The position numbers were made by a program, and so were the translations under genes. Below the pieces are notes generated by a model that saw nothing but the letters and a program-made list of their open reading frames with translations, searched no databases and was not told the origin of the DNA. Source: Tepidisphaeraceae bacterium (GTDB lineage Bacteria; Planctomycetota; Phycisphaerae; Tepidisphaerales; Tepidisphaeraceae). From it: a DNA stretch of 64,000 bases. Location of the stretch: the NCBI GenBank assembly GCA_035998445.1, contig DASYHQ010000033.1, positions 1-64,000 on the forward strand, given 5' to 3'. Below, one piece after another: positions 17,230 through 25,429 of this stretch. Every line of letters starts with the position of its first letter. The stretch's first letter is position 1.

Positions 17230-17382
17230 GGAAACCTTTCCGCATCGGCGGGGCGAAGGGGTTGAAACGAGTAGACCGGCTAGTTCCTTCGTCGGCATCT
17301 GCAGCTTGCTGCTTAATGTGTTCCGCGCAGTTCGTGAAGAAAGCGCATCAGCCGCGGGCGGCGGTCGCGGTATGATGGCCTT

Positions 17383-18237
17383 ATGGCATTGAAGACGTTG
17401 ACGGAGCCCCCGCGCTTGCCGAAACGCCCGCGCGAGGGGCACAAGGGGTCGTTCGGGCGCGTGCTGGTGGTGGGCGGGAACGACGCGATGATCGGCGCGC
17501 CGGCGCTGGCGGGTTTATCGGCCCTGCGCATGGGGGCGGGGCTGGTGCAGGTCGCGACGCCGCGCGCGTCGCTGCTGGCAGTGTTATCGGTCGTGCCGGA
17601 ACTGGTGGGGCTGCCACTGGGCGAGCGCGACGATAAGCGGCGCTTGCGCGACGCCGCCGACGCCGCCGACGCATTGGTGATCGGGCCGGGCATGGGTCAG
17701 CTGGCGGACGCGAAGGGGCACGTCCTGGCGCTGCTTCGTCACGACAAGCCGGCCGTGCTGGATGCGGATGCGCTGAACATCCTAGCGGCCGGTAAGGCGT
17801 GGCCGCGCGATGTGAAGGTGCGCGCGGTGCTGACGCCGCACCCCGGCGAGATGAAGCGCCTCGGCCGGCTGATCGACGTCACCGACGTGCCCACCGACGA
17901 TGCCGCCCGCGCCGCCATCGCCAGCAAAGCGGCGACCGCGTTCGGGCAGGTCGTGCTGCTGAAGGGGCATCGCACGGTCATCAGCGATGGTCGGCGCGTG
18001 TACGTCAACCGCACGGGCAACAGCGCGCTGTCGAAGGCGGGCACCGGTGACGTGCTCAGCGGGCTGATCGGCGCGCTGCTGGCGATCGGCACCGATCCGT
18101 TCGACGCTGCGTGCTTAGGGGCGCACCTGCATGGGCTGGCGGGGGAGATTGCGGGAAAGAAGCTCGGGCTGCGCAGCGTGCTGGCGCGCGATGTGGTGGA
18201 TTGTCTTTCGCAAGCGATCGCTCGTATGGGAAAGTGA
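17383..18237 (+). CDS. nnrD: ADP-dependent (S)-NAD(P)H-hydrate dehydratase
   Basis: 284 residues. It repairs hydrated NAD(P)H. Typical features are GHKGSFGRVLVVGGNDAMIG near the N-terminus, ALVIGPGMGQ, AVLDADALNILA, AVLTPHPGEMKRL and NSALSKAGTGDVLSGLIGAL (nucleotide-binding glycine-rich loop with catalytic Asp). The N-terminal epimerase domain (NnrE) seen in some bacteria is absent, so this is the dehydratase alone. It is divergent from the phosphatase gene. Confidence 0.92.
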   Translation: MALKTLTEPPRLPKRPREGHKGSFGRVLVVGGNDAMIGAPALAGLSALRMGAGLVQVATPRASLLAVLSVVPELVGLPLGERDDKRRLRDAADAADALVIGPGMGQLADAKGHVLALLRHDKPAVLDADALNILAAGKAWPRDVKVRAVLTPHPGEMKRLGRLIDVTDVPTDDAARAAIASKAATAFGQVVLLKGHRTVISDGRRVYVNRTGNSALSKAGTGDVLSGLIGALLAIGTDPFDAACLGAHLHGLAGEIAGKKLGLRSVLARDVVDCLSQAIARMGK

Positions 18238-18274
18238 ACATTTCTCACGGCGCGTATGCATTCTGCGCACCACC

Positions 18275-18530
18275 GTCATCCTGAGAGGGTGTTAAAGAAC
18301 GACGCCGCGTCCGCTCCGACCGTGGCATGGGCGTCTCGCCCATGCGTGTGGTGAGGCCGCAAGGCAAAATTGGTTGCAGCGGCTTGGTCGGCACAGCGGC
18401 CAACAAAAAAAGCTTCTCATTCCAGTCCACACGCATGGGCGAGACGCCCATGCCACGGCCAAGGCAGCCGCGACCGTGTTCTTTGACACCCTCTGAGGTA
18501 GATCCTTCGGAGTACCTCAGGCTGACGAGC
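18275..18530. repeat. Family B hairpin split by a MITE-like insertion
   Basis: GTCATCCTGA (18275-18284) on the left and TGAGGTAGATCCTTCGGAGT continuing to CAGGCTGACGAGC (18494-18530) on the right are the two sides of a family B palindrome. They are separated by the element at 18285-18493. The TGA at 18282-18284 is duplicated at 18494-18496. Confidence 0.75.
18285..18493. mobile_element. MITE-like element copy 1 (209 bp, GAGGGTGT ends, TGA target duplication)
   Basis: Terminal inverted repeats begin GAGGGTGTTAAAGAAC (left) and GAGGGTGTCAAAGAAC (right, read inward). They lead into inner arms with CCGTGGCATGGGCGTCTCGC on both sides. No coding capacity. Directly repeated TGA flanks suggest a 3-bp target duplication. 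A second copy (52012-52219) shares ends, inner arms and the central GGTTGCAGCsGCTTGGTCGG region. The TNA duplication and GAG ends recall non-autonomous derivatives of IS5-family (IS1031 group) elements; that link is inferred. No transposase is in the window. Confidence 0.8.
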
Positions 18531-18706
18531 TTGAACAGTGTTACGCTCAGTACAGATTTCCGTTCCTCACTGTCCACTTCCTTCCCAGATCGCGTTGGTC
18601 CACTTGAGATTGCTTCGGCCGTTCATTCGTCACCCGGCATCGGCTACCGTAACATTAGCGCCGCCCGTGGGTGGTATAGGGACGGGCCTCTTGCTGGAGA
18701 ATCGAT

Positions 18707-21538
18707 ATGCGTCGAACTGTCTGCGTGTTGTTGCTGATCGTTGGATTCATCGGTCGCCTGGCGGTCGCGGCCGAGGGGCCGGCGAGTATCGAGTTCCAGA
18801 CGGAGACCCTCGACAACGGGCTGCGCGTCATCTACGCGCCGCTGAAGACGGCCCCCGTGGTTCACGTGCGCGTGCTGTACCACGTCGGCAGTCGCGACGA
18901 ACGGCCCGACCGCCAGGGCTTTGCCCACATGTTCGAACACATGATGTTCCGCGGCAGCGCGCACGTGAAGCCCGAGGAACACATGCAGCTCGTCGGTGGC
19001 GTCGGGGGCACGTCCAACGCCTACACGAGTTTCGACCAGACCGTGTACTACCAGACGCTGCCCAGCAGCCACCTGAACACCGCGCTTTACCTGGAGGCCG
19101 ACCGCATGGCGAGCTTCAAGGTGTCGGAGGAGATCTACCAGACCGAGCGCAAGGTGGTGGCCGAGGAATGGCGCATGCGGCAGAACCGCCCGTACGGCAC
19201 GGTGTACGAGGACCTGCTGAAGAACGTCTTCACGACCCACAGCTACCGCTGGACGCCGATCGGCAACATGGACCACCTGCGGGCGGCGCCGGTGAACGAA
19301 CTGCAGGAGTTCTTCAACACCTACTACGTGCCCAACAATGCCATCCTCGTCATCTCCGGCGACTTCGAGGTGCCGGCGGCGAAGGAGATGGTGCAGAAGT
19401 ACTTCGCCTGGATCCCGCGCGGGCCCGAGGTGAAGCGCGCGATCCCCGAAGAGCCCGAGCAGGACGCCGCCCGGCGGGTGATCAGCCCGCAGCGCGTGCC
19501 ATTGCCACAGGTGACGCGCGCGTTCCGCCTGCCGCCGTACACGCACCCGGACACCGATGCGATCAGCCTGCTCGCGAGCATTCTCGGCAGTGGCAGCAGC
19601 AGCCGGCTGGACCGCAAGCTGGTGAACAGCGAGCAACCCGTCGCGGTCGACAGCTACGCCAGCCCACTGACTTTGCAGGACGGGGGCATCCTCGGCATTG
19701 GCGCAACGGTGCTGCAGGGGGCCGACCCCGCCGCTGTGGAGACGGCGATCGAGGAAGTGCTCGCCGAGGTGCGCGAGAACGGCGTGACCAAAGAGGAACT
19801 GGAAAAGGCCAAGACGCAGGTGCGCGTCGCCGTCGTTCGCGGGCGCGAGACGAGCGAGGACATCGCATCGCAGCTCGGTGGTGAAGCGCTGCTGGCGGGG
19901 GACCCGTCGCGCGTGAACACGGAACTGGACCGGTTGGAGAAGATCACCGTGGCCGACGTGAACCGCGTGGCCAAGGAATATCTTAAGCCCAGCGCCAGCA
20001 CGACGCTGGTCGTGCAGCCCGACCCTACCGGCGCCGCCGCCCGCACCGCCGCCACCCAGGTGGCCGCCATCGCCGAGGCGCCTGTGGTGGCCGCCACGGC
20101 GCCGGTGGCAGCACGCGTGGTCGAGTTCCCGGCCGATTATCCCACCGCGCCCCCGCTGGCCGATTTGCCGATGGGCAAGGCGTTCGAGAAGGGCACCGAG
20201 ATCGACGTGAACGGCGTGCGCGTCATCGTCATGCCCGACCATCGCCTGTCGCTCGTCAACTGGGGCCTGACCATGCGGCAGGGCGGCCATTCGGTGCCGG
20301 ACGACCAGCTTGGCGTCGGCGGCCTGACGGCCCAGCTGCTGCAGCGCGGCACGAAGGATCAGACGTTCGACGAGTTCGCGAAGGACCTCGAATCGCGCGG
20401 CATCTCCCTGTCGGCCGACGATTGGGGCGACGTGACGGTGATCAACGGTTCATCCACCACTGATCAATTCGAACACGGCCTGTCGCAGACGCGCGCGATG
20501 CTGACCCAGCCACGGCTGGACGCCGACGAGTTTGCCAAGCTGAAGGCGCAGACGCTTAGCGGCCTTCAGGTGGAAATGGAAAGCCCCAGCGGCGTCGCCA
20601 GTCGCGATTTGATGCAGGCGATTTACGGTCCCACCCCGCTCGGCCGCTCCGCGTCGCCCGCGACGGTGTCGGGGATCGAACTGGATGACGTGAAGCAGTA
20701 TTGGCAGCAGGCGTATCGGCCGGACGACGCCATCCTGGTGTTCTCGGGCGACGTGACGGTGGAATCGGCTCGTGCGCAGGCCGAGAAGCTGCTTGAAGGT
20801 TGGGCGCCGGGCAAGCCGGTGAACGATCGTGATGTCGATTACACGCCTAAGCCGCCCGCGAGCCCGCGCATCCTTCTGGTCGATCGGCCGGAAGGTAAGC
20901 AGGCGACCGTGCGCATGGGCACGCTCGCGTACGACATTCATACGGACGACAAGTTCGCCGGCGCCGTGGCGAACCGCATTTTGTCGGGCGGCATTGATGG
21001 CCGGATGATGAAGTACGTGCGGGCGGAGAAGGGCCTGGTCTACACGGCCGTCGGCATCTTCCAGCCGAAGCGCAACGGCGGCGAGTTCATCGCCAACGCC
21101 GACACCGCCGTCGAGACGACCGCCGAGGCGATCGAAGCGATGAACACGGTGATCGAGCGCATGCGGAAGGAGAACGTGACTGACGCGGAACTGAAGGACG
21201 CCAAGACGCGCGTCGCCGGCAGCATGCTGATGCAGCTGGACACGATCAAGCAGCAGGCGCAGTTCCGTGTCGACGGGATCTTGAACGGTTACCCGATCGA
21301 CTATTACGACAACTACCCCAAGCGCATCGCCGAGGTCACCGCCGACGCCGTGCGCGAGGTGATGACGAAGTACGCCGACCCGAAGGATCTGAAGATCGTC
21401 GTCGTCGCCCCCGCGGCCGCGACCGAGGGACAGTTAAAGGAACTGGGTGAGGTGGAAGTGCGCCCCATGCCCGCCCAGCGTGGCCAGCCCGCGACGCAAC
21501 CGGCACCCTCGCCTGAAATGCTGAAGCCAGCGGCGTGA
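18707..21538 (+). CDS. Secreted tandem M16 zinc metallopeptidase (pitrilysin family)
   Basis: 943 residues. A signal peptide (MRRTVCVLLLIVGFIGRLAVAA) is followed by two M16 units. The first has the inverted zinc motif HMFEH (residues 74-78) and a downstream Glu in QTERKVVAEEWRMR, with SNAYTSFDQTVYYQTLP nearby; it should be catalytic. The second (~residue 480 on; INGSSTTDQFEHGLSQ, YRPDDAILVFSGDV) lacks HxxEH and would be the non-catalytic half, as in single-chain and two-subunit M16 peptidases. A Pro/Gln-rich tail ends the protein. Probably a periplasmic oligopeptidase. Confidence 0.92.
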   Translation: MRRTVCVLLLIVGFIGRLAVAAEGPASIEFQTETLDNGLRVIYAPLKTAPVVHVRVLYHVGSRDERPDRQGFAHMFEHMMFRGSAHVKPEEHMQLVGGVGGTSNAYTSFDQTVYYQTLPSSHLNTALYLEADRMASFKVSEEIYQTERKVVAEEWRMRQNRPYGTVYEDLLKNVFTTHSYRWTPIGNMDHLRAAPVNELQEFFNTYYVPNNAILVISGDFEVPAAKEMVQKYFAWIPRGPEVKRAIPEEPEQDAARRVISPQRVPLPQVTRAFRLPPYTHPDTDAISLLASILGSGSSSRLDRKLVNSEQPVAVDSYASPLTLQDGGILGIGATVLQGADPAAVETAIEEVLAEVRENGVTKEELEKAKTQVRVAVVRGRETSEDIASQLGGEALLAGDPSRVNTELDRLEKITVADVNRVAKEYLKPSASTTLVVQPDPTGAAARTAATQVAAIAEAPVVAATAPVAARVVEFPADYPTAPPLADLPMGKAFEKGTEIDVNGVRVIVMPDHRLSLVNWGLTMRQGGHSVPDDQLGVGGLTAQLLQRGTKDQTFDEFAKDLESRGISLSADDWGDVTVINGSSTTDQFEHGLSQTRAMLTQPRLDADEFAKLKAQTLSGLQVEMESPSGVASRDLMQAIYGPTPLGRSASPATVSGIELDDVKQYWQQAYRPDDAILVFSGDVTVESARAQAEKLLEGWAPGKPVNDRDVDYTPKPPASPRILLVDRPEGKQATVRMGTLAYDIHTDDKFAGAVANRILSGGIDGRMMKYVRAEKGLVYTAVGIFQPKRNGGEFIANADTAVETTAEAIEAMNTVIERMRKENVTDAELKDAKTRVAGSMLMQLDTIKQQAQFRVDGILNGYPIDYYDNYPKRIAEVTADAVREVMTKYADPKDLKIVVVAPAAATEGQLKELGEVEVRPMPAQRGQPATQPAPSPEMLKPAA

Positions 21539-21601
21539 ACAACGCGAAGTCGTGCGGTGCCTCGACCCCATCGCGGCACCGCACGCCTCGCCCTGTCTTC
21601 T

Positions 21602-21969
21602 TCTGTAGGACAGGCATTCCTGCCTGTCTCTCCCCCCGCTCTCCCCCGTATTCTCTCTGCCTCTCTTCAGTGGCACAGGCATTCTTGCCTGTGTCTCTTC
21701 TGTCTTCTGTCCTAGAGCAGGGCGCACCTTGCCGCAGCGTTTGGGTGCCACGGTTTGGTACTCCAAGCCGTGCTGTGGGTCACCCAGCCGACACGGCTTG
21801 GAGTACCAAACCGTGGCACCCAGACCCCAAGCCGCTACAGGAATAGTCCGCCCCACCAAAAGAGAATACCGGAGAGACGCAGGCAAGAATGCCTGTGCTA
21901 CAGAAGGCCGAATACGGGGGGAGAGGCAGACGGGGGGAGAGACAGGCAGGAATGCCTGTCCTACAGAAG
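21602..21969. repeat. Nested palindromes: family F (GACAGGCATTCCTGCCTGTC) interrupted by a TAGAGCA-type element
   Basis: Outer arms start TGTAGGACAGGCATTCCTGC near 21604 and end GCAGGAATGCCTGTCCTACA near 21965, with further internal CACAGGCATTCTTGCCTGTG copies. Inserted between them is a TAGAGCA element from 21713 to about 21840 with arms GGTGCCACGGTTTGGTACTC and its complement, related to 9539-9686. It fills the whole 440-bp gap between the convergent M16 and purC genes. No gene is seen here. Confidence 0.8.
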
Positions 21970-21977
21970 AGAGACCT

Positions 21978-22865
21978 TTACCACGTCTTGCCGGTTAGTC
22001 GTTCGTAGGCTTCGACATAGCGGGCGCGTGTACCGGCCACCACGTCGTCGGGCAGGCGTGGGGCGGGCGGCTGCTTGTCCCATGGTTGCGTTTCCAGCCA
22101 ATTGCGGACGAACTGCTTGTCGTAGCTCGGCTGGTCGTGGCCGGGCTCGTACGTGTCGGCGGGCCAGAAACGGCTGCTGTCGGGGGTGAGGACCTCGTCG
22201 ATGACGATCAGCGAGCCGTCGGGCAGTTGGCCGAACTCGAACTTCGTGTCGGCGATGATCACACCGCGGCTGCGGGCGTGGTCGGCGGCGCGGCCGTAGA
22301 GGCGTAAGGTGCGGTCTCGCAGTTGCGATGCCAATTCATTGCCGATCAGGCGTGCCGTCTCGTCGAACGAGACGTTGATGTCGTGGCCGCTTTCTTCCTT
22401 CGTCGCGGGGGTGAAGATCGGCGTCGGCAGCTTGTCGCACTGCTTCAAGCCGGGCGGCAGCGCTACGCCGCACACGGTTTGGGATTGCTGGTATTCCTTC
22501 CAGCCGCTGCCGGCCAGGTAGCCGCGGGCGACGCACTCGATCGGCACGACGCTGGCCTTCTTCACCCACATCGATCGGCCGCGCAACACGTCGGTGAACG
22601 GCTGCACCTGGCTGGGATAGTCGGCGACGTCGGCGGAGATCAGGTGGTGCGCGAACTCGTCCTTTACCAGGTCGAACCAGAACATACTGAGCTGCGTGAG
22701 GATCTTGCCCTTGTCCGGGATGCCGTTGGGCATGATGCAGTCGAACGCGCTGATGCGGTCGGTCGCGACGATGATCAGCGAGTCGCCGATGTCGTAGACG
22801 TCGCGTACCTTGCCGGTGCGCTTGGGGAAGGGCAGGTTCGTTTCGAGCAGCGCGTCGTGGAGCAT
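21978..22865 (-). CDS. purC: Phosphoribosylaminoimidazole-succinocarboxamide synthase (SAICAR synthetase)
   Basis: About 295 residues from ATG 22863-22865 ([14 protein letters not shown]); an upstream TTG adds 12 residues but has no ribosome-binding site and is less like family N-termini. Catalyses ATP-dependent condensation of CAIR and aspartate in purine synthesis. Conserved elements are [52 protein letters not shown] and [15 protein letters not shown]. It is a eukaryote-like long form. No other purine gene is adjacent. Confidence 0.95.
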   Translation of the reverse strand: MLHDALLETNLPFPKRTGKVRDVYDIGDSLIIVATDRISAFDCIMPNGIPDKGKILTQLSMFWFDLVKDEFAHHLISADVADYPSQVQPFTDVLRGRSMWVKKASVVPIECVARGYLAGSGWKEYQQSQTVCGVALPPGLKQCDKLPTPIFTPATKEESGHDINVSFDETARLIGNELASQLRDRTLRLYGRAADHARSRGVIIADTKFEFGQLPDGSLIVIDEVLTPDSSRFWPADTYEPGHDQPSYDKQFVRNWLETQPWDKQPPAPRLPDDVVAGTRARYVEAYERLTGKTW

Positions 22866-22906
22866 TCCGGGCAGATTAAGGGAAGAGGGATGAACCGCCA
22901 AGGAGA

Positions 22907-22985
22907 GGTGGGGTCAGGAGTAACGGGTTCGAGGGTAGCAAGATCGCTTCTCGCTTGACCGCTAACCCCTTGCTCCTGTTCCCTT
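22907..22985. repeat. Imperfect inverted repeat upstream of purC
   Basis: GGGTCAGGAGTAACGGGTTC (left) and CGCTAACCCCTTGCTCCTGT (right) are largely complementary around a short spacer. It lies in the divergent region between purC and the GH10-like gene. It could be a degraded member of the interspersed palindromes or a leader structure. Confidence 0.5.
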
Positions 22986-23085
22986 CTTCCCCCACACACT
23001 GGCGAGCGACCGCGGCAAAGTCTAAGATGCCAGTTGCCGAACTTCGCGGCGATGTGACGAGACCGCAGGCAGAGCGTAACCCCCT

Positions 23086-24594
23086 ATGTCGATCAAGTTT
23101 GAGATCTATCGCGATGGCGCCCGTGTGATGGCGTTCGAACCCGTGGCCGCCACCGCGGTGGGGCCCGAGAGCGTGCCCATTCCGGGCGACGTGACGTTCA
23201 ACGATGGCCTGCTGGTCGTCAGTCGGATCGACGAGGGCGCCGCCGGCGTTTCGCTATTGTGGGACGTGGGGGCGGCCGGGCAGTTTATCCTGGAGACCAC
23301 CCGCCTTCAGCGGCGCGAGGCGCCGTACGTGCTGAACGTCGAGCTGGTGCGCTTCCGGTTGATGAAGATCATCCAGAAGCAGGAAGACTGGAACCTCTTC
23401 GACTTCGCCAAGGCCGAGAAGTACACGGCCAAGCTGAAGGAAGCGCAGATCCTGTTCGCGACCGCGCTCGGCAAGCTCGATGAGCCGGCCGAGGCGGCCA
23501 AGCTCGCCGACGAGGCGCTGGCGGTGGCGATCGAATTGTCGGAGCAGCTGGCGCTGTTCCACGCCGAGCTGCTCATCAACCGCCGGCGGGCCAGTGGCGC
23601 GTTCGTGAAGCACATCTTCGGCTGCCGCGCCGATGCCACCGTGCGCGGCGAGAAGTACCGCGACGCGCTCGCCACGCAGTTCGACTACGCCATCCTGCCG
23701 ATGACGTGGAAGCAGATGCAGCCGCAGGAGCAGACCTTCGTCACCGAGGCGGTCGACGGGTGGATCGAGCACCTGACGCGCAAGCGCATCCCGATCATCG
23801 GCGGCCCACTGGTCTGCCTCGATGAGACCCACGTGCCCGACTGGGCCTTCATCTTCGAGAACGACTTCGACACGCTGCGCGAGATGGCGTACGAGTACGT
23901 GCACAAGGTCGCGCATCGCTACCGCAAGGCCGTGGCCATGTGGAACGTGTGTGCGGGCCTGCACAAGCGCGGCTCGTTCGGCTTAACGTTCGAGCAGACG
24001 ATTGAGTTGACGCGCCTGCTGGTGTCGCAGGTGAAGACCATCATCCCCGGCGCGCGCACGCTGATCACCATCACTCACGCGTTCGGCGAGTACAACGCCA
24101 AGAGCCCCCACAGCGTGCCCCCCATGCTGTACGCGGAAATGGTCACGCAGGCGGGCATCACGTTCGAGGCGTTCGGCCTGGAACTGGAAATGGGCGTGCC
24201 GGCGGCGGGGCACTTCACGCGCGATTTGTTCCAGCTGAGTTGCCTGCTGGACAAGTTCAGCACGCTCGGTCGGCCGGTGTTCTTGACGGGCATCTGCTCG
24301 CCGGGTCGGGCGGGAACCGACCCCAGCGATACGAGCGACGGCCGGCTCGACCCCTCGCGTGGCGGGCGCTGGCGCCGGCCGTGGGACCCGAAGCTGCAGG
24401 CGGAGTGGATGGAGGCGGTCTATCACCTGGCGCTCTCCAAGCCGTACGTCGAGAGCATCGCCTGGGGCAACCTGGCCGACCTGCACCCCACGCTGCCCAG
24501 TGGCGGGCTGCTGGACGACGCGCTGCAGCCCAAGCCGTCCTTCACGAAACTGCAGGAGATGCGCGAGAAGTTCAAGCAGTACAGCAAGCGGTGA
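23086..24594 (+). CDS. Glycoside hydrolase family 10-like protein with altered active site
   Basis: 502 residues, no signal peptide. An N-terminal ~170 residues (beta-rich, then helical) precede a barrel resembling GH10 xylanases: FDYAILPMTWKQMQPQEQTF matches the strand usually reading N-E-x-K, followed by RIPIIGGPLVCLD, then KAVAMWNVCAGLH where xylanases have the acid/base W-D-V-V-N-E. Here the Glu position is Gly. FEAFGLELEMG may hold the nucleophile Glu. The C-terminal strand SIAWGNLADLHP matches the W of GH10. Either a pseudo-enzyme, or a protein using another residue or substrate. Confidence 0.6.
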   Translation: MSIKFEIYRDGARVMAFEPVAATAVGPESVPIPGDVTFNDGLLVVSRIDEGAAGVSLLWDVGAAGQFILETTRLQRREAPYVLNVELVRFRLMKIIQKQEDWNLFDFAKAEKYTAKLKEAQILFATALGKLDEPAEAAKLADEALAVAIELSEQLALFHAELLINRRRASGAFVKHIFGCRADATVRGEKYRDALATQFDYAILPMTWKQMQPQEQTFVTEAVDGWIEHLTRKRIPIIGGPLVCLDETHVPDWAFIFENDFDTLREMAYEYVHKVAHRYRKAVAMWNVCAGLHKRGSFGLTFEQTIELTRLLVSQVKTIIPGARTLITITHAFGEYNAKSPHSVPPMLYAEMVTQAGITFEAFGLELEMGVPAAGHFTRDLFQLSCLLDKFSTLGRPVFLTGICSPGRAGTDPSDTSDGRLDPSRGGRWRRPWDPKLQAEWMEAVYHLALSKPYVESIAWGNLADLHPTLPSGGLLDDALQPKPSFTKLQEMREKFKQYSKR

Positions 24595-24599
24595 TCGCC

Positions 24600-24669
24600 G
24601 TACCACGGGCGGCCCGCCGGTGTGTTTGCTTGAGCCAACGGGGAACACGGGCGAGACGCCCGTGGTACG
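24600..24669. repeat. Palindrome family A between GH10-like and ComEA-like genes
   Basis: Arms GTACCACGGGCGGCCCGCCG and GGGCGAGACGCCCGTGGTAC. It ends 6 nt before the ATG of the next gene, so that gene has no ordinary Shine-Dalgarno and translation may depend on the hairpin context. Confidence 0.8.
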
Positions 24670-24675
24670 CAAGGC

Positions 24676-25086
24676 ATGCCCGAACCCGACGATCACTCGC
24701 TCCCGTTCACGCTCCGCCAACGGCGGGCGGTGCTGGGCATCTTCTCGCTGGTCTCGATCTACCTGATCTTCCTCAGCATACGCGACCGCCGATACGTGCC
24801 CGACCCCTTGCCGGCCGAGTCGTCGCTGGCCTCGCAGCTGGCTGATCGAATCGACCCGAACACCGCCGACATCGCGACGTTGTCCGCGCTGCCGGGACTA
24901 GGCGAGAAGCGGGCGGCCGTGATCATCGCGTTTCGTGAGAAGGTTCAGCAACGTGAACCGGGCACAACCGTCTTCAATTCGCCGTACGATCTGCTGAAGG
25001 TCCGCGGCATCGGCATCGCGATGCTGGCCAACCTTCAGCCCTACCTGATTTTCCCAGAACCGCCCGCGACGCAGCCGTCGCGTTAG
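24676..25086 (+). CDS. ComEA-like helix-hairpin-helix protein with membrane anchor
   Basis: 136 residues. One N-terminal transmembrane helix (AVLGIFSLVSIYLIFLSI) precedes a linker and a tandem helix-hairpin-helix domain: IDPNTADIATLSALPGLGEK, RAAVIIAFRE, then SPYDLLKVRGIGIAMLANLQ. Such domains bind duplex DNA without sequence specificity. ComEA acts in DNA uptake through type IV pili, which fits the pilus locus 5 kb away, but no ComEC is present. The TAG stop uses the first base of the repeat element beginning at 25086. Confidence 0.8.
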   Translation: MPEPDDHSLPFTLRQRRAVLGIFSLVSIYLIFLSIRDRRYVPDPLPAESSLASQLADRIDPNTADIATLSALPGLGEKRAAVIIAFREKVQQREPGTTVFNSPYDLLKVRGIGIAMLANLQPYLIFPEPPATQPSR

Positions 25087-25345
25087 AGGGTGTCAGTAAC
25101 GCGGCGGCGTCCGCTCTTCACGTAGCATGGGCATCTTGCCCATGGCGTCGGTCCGCCGACGCGTCGGATGGTACGCCATCCGAATCAGCAATCGCGCCAG
25201 CGAAACATCGTCTGGAATCATCGAACGAGCAGATCGCTTGCGCTCTTTAGCTCGGGCCGAGAACGGCCCGACACCGCGGGGTACCGCGGCTCCACGGGCA
25301 AGATGCCCGTGCTACGTGAAGAGCGGACGCGGCCGTTTAGCATCT
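25086..25345. mobile_element. Divergent third member of the GAGGGTGT element family
   Basis: The left end GAGGGTGTCAGTAACGCGG, then GCGTCCGCTCTTCACGTAGC, matches the layout of the elements at 18285 and 52012. The right arm GCTACGTGAAGAGCGGACGC is complementary to the left, but the right terminus (to about 25345) has lost the GAGGGTGT motif. The middle differs from copies 1 and 2. It fills most of the 343-bp gap before uvrB, where no gene is seen. Confidence 0.55.
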
Positions 25346-25429
25346 AACAGTCGCGCATTCGCCTCGCTAATTGTTCATGCATCCGCCACTGCACCGTCCT
25401 ATAATCCCTGACCTCAGGGAGCGCCATCT

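Noticed and set aside
17230-17442. N-terminal extension of the PP2C phosphatase
   Set aside because: It overlaps the divergent nnrD start and lacks a ribosome-binding site; GGAAAGG supports ATG 17229.
18285-18493. Complete insertion sequence with transposase
   Set aside because: Only 209 bp with no coding capacity, and no transposase gene was found anywhere in the window.
18644-20290. Long minus-strand frame opposite the M16 peptidase
   Set aside because: Shadow of the peptidase gene; no motif and low-complexity His/Arg/Gly composition.
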